From the NCBI GenBank assembly GCA_934132915.1, contig CAKPAK010000016.1, positions 1 through 22,949 of the forward strand: a stretch of DNA of 22,949 bases. Direction: 5' to 3'. This document shows positions 22,118 through 22,949 of this stretch, in pieces (the stretch's first letter is position 1; every line of letters starts with the position of its first letter). The notes under the pieces are model-generated. The model had not been told where the DNA came from. It saw only the letters and a program-made list of their open reading frames with translations, and did not search any database. The stretch comes from an uncultured Bacilli bacterium. GTDB taxonomy: Bacteria > Bacillota_I > Bacilli_A > RF39 > UBA660. Position numbers and translations under genes: made by a program.

Positions 22118-22441
22118 GTGAATCATAAAGAATTACCTAAAATGTACCACAATAAAATTAATAAGCCAATCAATAATATTCAAAAAATGTATAGTACAAT
22201 AGATACCAAAAAAGAAAACTTCAAAGAAACAAGATATTCCAATATCTCCATCCACCAAAAAATCGACAACATCTTTAACGCAACCGATTATGTCTATAAA
22301 GCCGATGTCACCATCATTACCGATAATGACACCATTCAAAAAAGAATCGTTGCCAGAGACAAAAATAATATCATTACAATCGACAATGAATTTATCCCGA
22401 TCTCCATCATCAGAGATATTTATAAAGTGAACAAAAAATAA
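22118..22441 (+). CDS. small hypothetical protein (107 aa)
   Basis: I do not recognise this family. The 107-aa protein has an Asn/Lys/Ile-rich N-terminal half, then a beta-rich second half (YVYKADVTIITDNDTIQKRIVARDKNN, read in two strands, and IITIDNEFIPISIIRDIYKVN). No signal peptide or membrane segment is visible. The start is taken as GTG 22118 because GAGGTG at 22106-22111 is correctly spaced for it; GTG 22109 overlaps that site and ATG 22133 is a later option. It lies between the ClpX-like gene and murD. A weak hairpin (CGAAA 22069-22073 with TTTCG 22080-22084) followed by CCCTTTTT upstream might end the aspS-ClpX-like transcript. Confidence 0.6.
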   Translation: MNHKELPKMYHNKINKPINNIQKMYSTIDTKKENFKETRYSNISIHQKIDNIFNATDYVYKADVTIITDNDTIQKRIVARDKNNIITIDNEFIPISIIRDIYKVNKK

Positions 22442-22475
22442 AGTATTTTACAAATATAGAAATGGACGTGTAAAA

Positions 22476-22949
22476 ATGAAAAAAACTTATGAAATTTTTA
22501 AACAAAACTTAAAAACCAAAAAAATTGCCGTAATCGGCGCCGGCGTAAGCAATATTCCTCTTTTAAAAAAATTAATCCAAGAAAATTGCGACGTTACCTT
22601 ATTTGATCAAAAAGAAGCAACCGACCTGAATCCAAACATTCAAGAACTCATTCAAAACAAAACCCTAAAATGTTCATTAGGCAAACAATACTTAGAAAGC
22701 CTTCACAACTTTGACATCATTTTCCGAAGCCCAAGCTTACTTCCCAATAACCCATATCTTAAAAAAGAAGCCGAGAATGGCTGTTATATCACAACCGAAG
22801 TAGAAGAAGTTATTCAATATGCCCCTTGCCAAGTTATTGGGGTAACCGGAAGCAAAGGAAAAACAACAACCACAACAATCATCGCGAAAATTCTAAAAAA
22901 TCTAGGCTACCATGTTTACGTCGGAGGAAATATTGGCACTCCCTTATTC
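22476..22949 (+). CDS. murD: UDP-N-acetylmuramoyl-L-alanine--D-glutamate ligase, 5' part (cut by window end)
   Basis: The first 158 codons of MurD, a cytoplasmic Mur ligase adding D-Glu to UDP-MurNAc-L-Ala in peptidoglycan precursor synthesis. The N-terminal Rossmann-like domain begins KKIAVIGAGVSNIPLLKKL, with SPSLLPNNPYLKKEAENG and TTEVEEVIQ (UDP-substrate region). The central domain P-loop is GVTGSKGKTTTTTII, and GGNIGTPL follows at the cut. These are MurD-specific positions (GNIG after the P-loop). The ribosome-binding site is weak (GGACGTG). About 290 codons are outside the window. It adds to the cell-wall theme of the region. Confidence 0.92.
   Translation, partial: MKKTYEIFKQNLKTKKIAVIGAGVSNIPLLKKLIQENCDVTLFDQKEATDLNPNIQELIQNKTLKCSLGKQYLESLHNFDIIFRSPSLLPNNPYLKKEAENGCYITTEVEEVIQYAPCQVIGVTGSKGKTTTTTIIAKILKNLGYHVYVGGNIGTPLF

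Noticed and set aside
1..22949. Mycoplasma-type code (UGA as Trp)
   Set aside because: TGA ends spoVAD and the toxin at the expected places, and Trp residues are encoded by TGG.

Overview
The window comes from an AT-rich (roughly one third GC) Gram-positive, endospore-forming bacterium. The evidence is a spoIIA-like sigma-factor operon, a spoVACDE operon, strong AGGTGA/GGAGG ribosome-binding sites, many intrinsic terminators, an Asp T-box leader and Firmicutes-type cell-wall genes. UGA is used as a normal stop and TGG encodes Trp, so this is the standard code, not the mycoplasma code. A gut-type Bacilli/Erysipelotrichia-like or clostridial lineage fits best; this placement is inference.

Layout. 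(1) 1-3422, sporulation: a candidate SigH promoter, a SpoIIAA-like STAS protein followed directly by a SigF/SigG-type sigma factor with no spoIIAB between them, an XRE regulator behind a perfect 19-bp palindrome, then spoVAC-spoVAD-spoVAE. (2) 3433-4182 (minus), a ZIP metal transporter. (3) 4339-5107, a complete type III toxin-antitoxin locus: consensus promoter, two tandem 49-nt repeats that each fold as an H-type pseudoknot, an intrinsic terminator, and a CptN/TenpN-like RNase toxin. (4) 5144-9572, a TetR regulator divergent from an MMPL exporter that is translationally coupled to a secreted coiled-coil protein. (5) 9637-11263, a 90-aa orphan and a membrane-anchored surface protein whose C-terminus carries a sharply GC-rich, A-poor patch resembling a diversity-generating variable region. 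(6) 11338-15574, cell-wall functions: a D,D-carboxypeptidase, a GH25 muramidase, a FemAB-type aminoacyltransferase and a DUF3592-like membrane protein. (7) 15650-18607, type-3 ProRS, a coupled small membrane protein and a methionine-gamma-lyase-family (YnbB-like) PLP enzyme. (8) 18686-22038, a compact T-box leader, aspS, and a ClpX-like AAA+ ATPase lacking the zinc-binding domain. (9) 22118-22949, a 107-aa orphan and the 5' part of murD, cut by the window end.

The most notable items are the type III toxin-antitoxin locus, where the two RNA repeats differ by compensatory changes that support the pseudoknot; the GC-rich, adenine-depleted putative hypervariable patch in the surface protein; the sporulation sigma operon missing its anti-sigma kinase; and the unusually short T-box. 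No tRNA, rRNA, CRISPR array, insertion sequence or integrase was seen. All structures and motif positions were read by eye; no database search or folding program was run.
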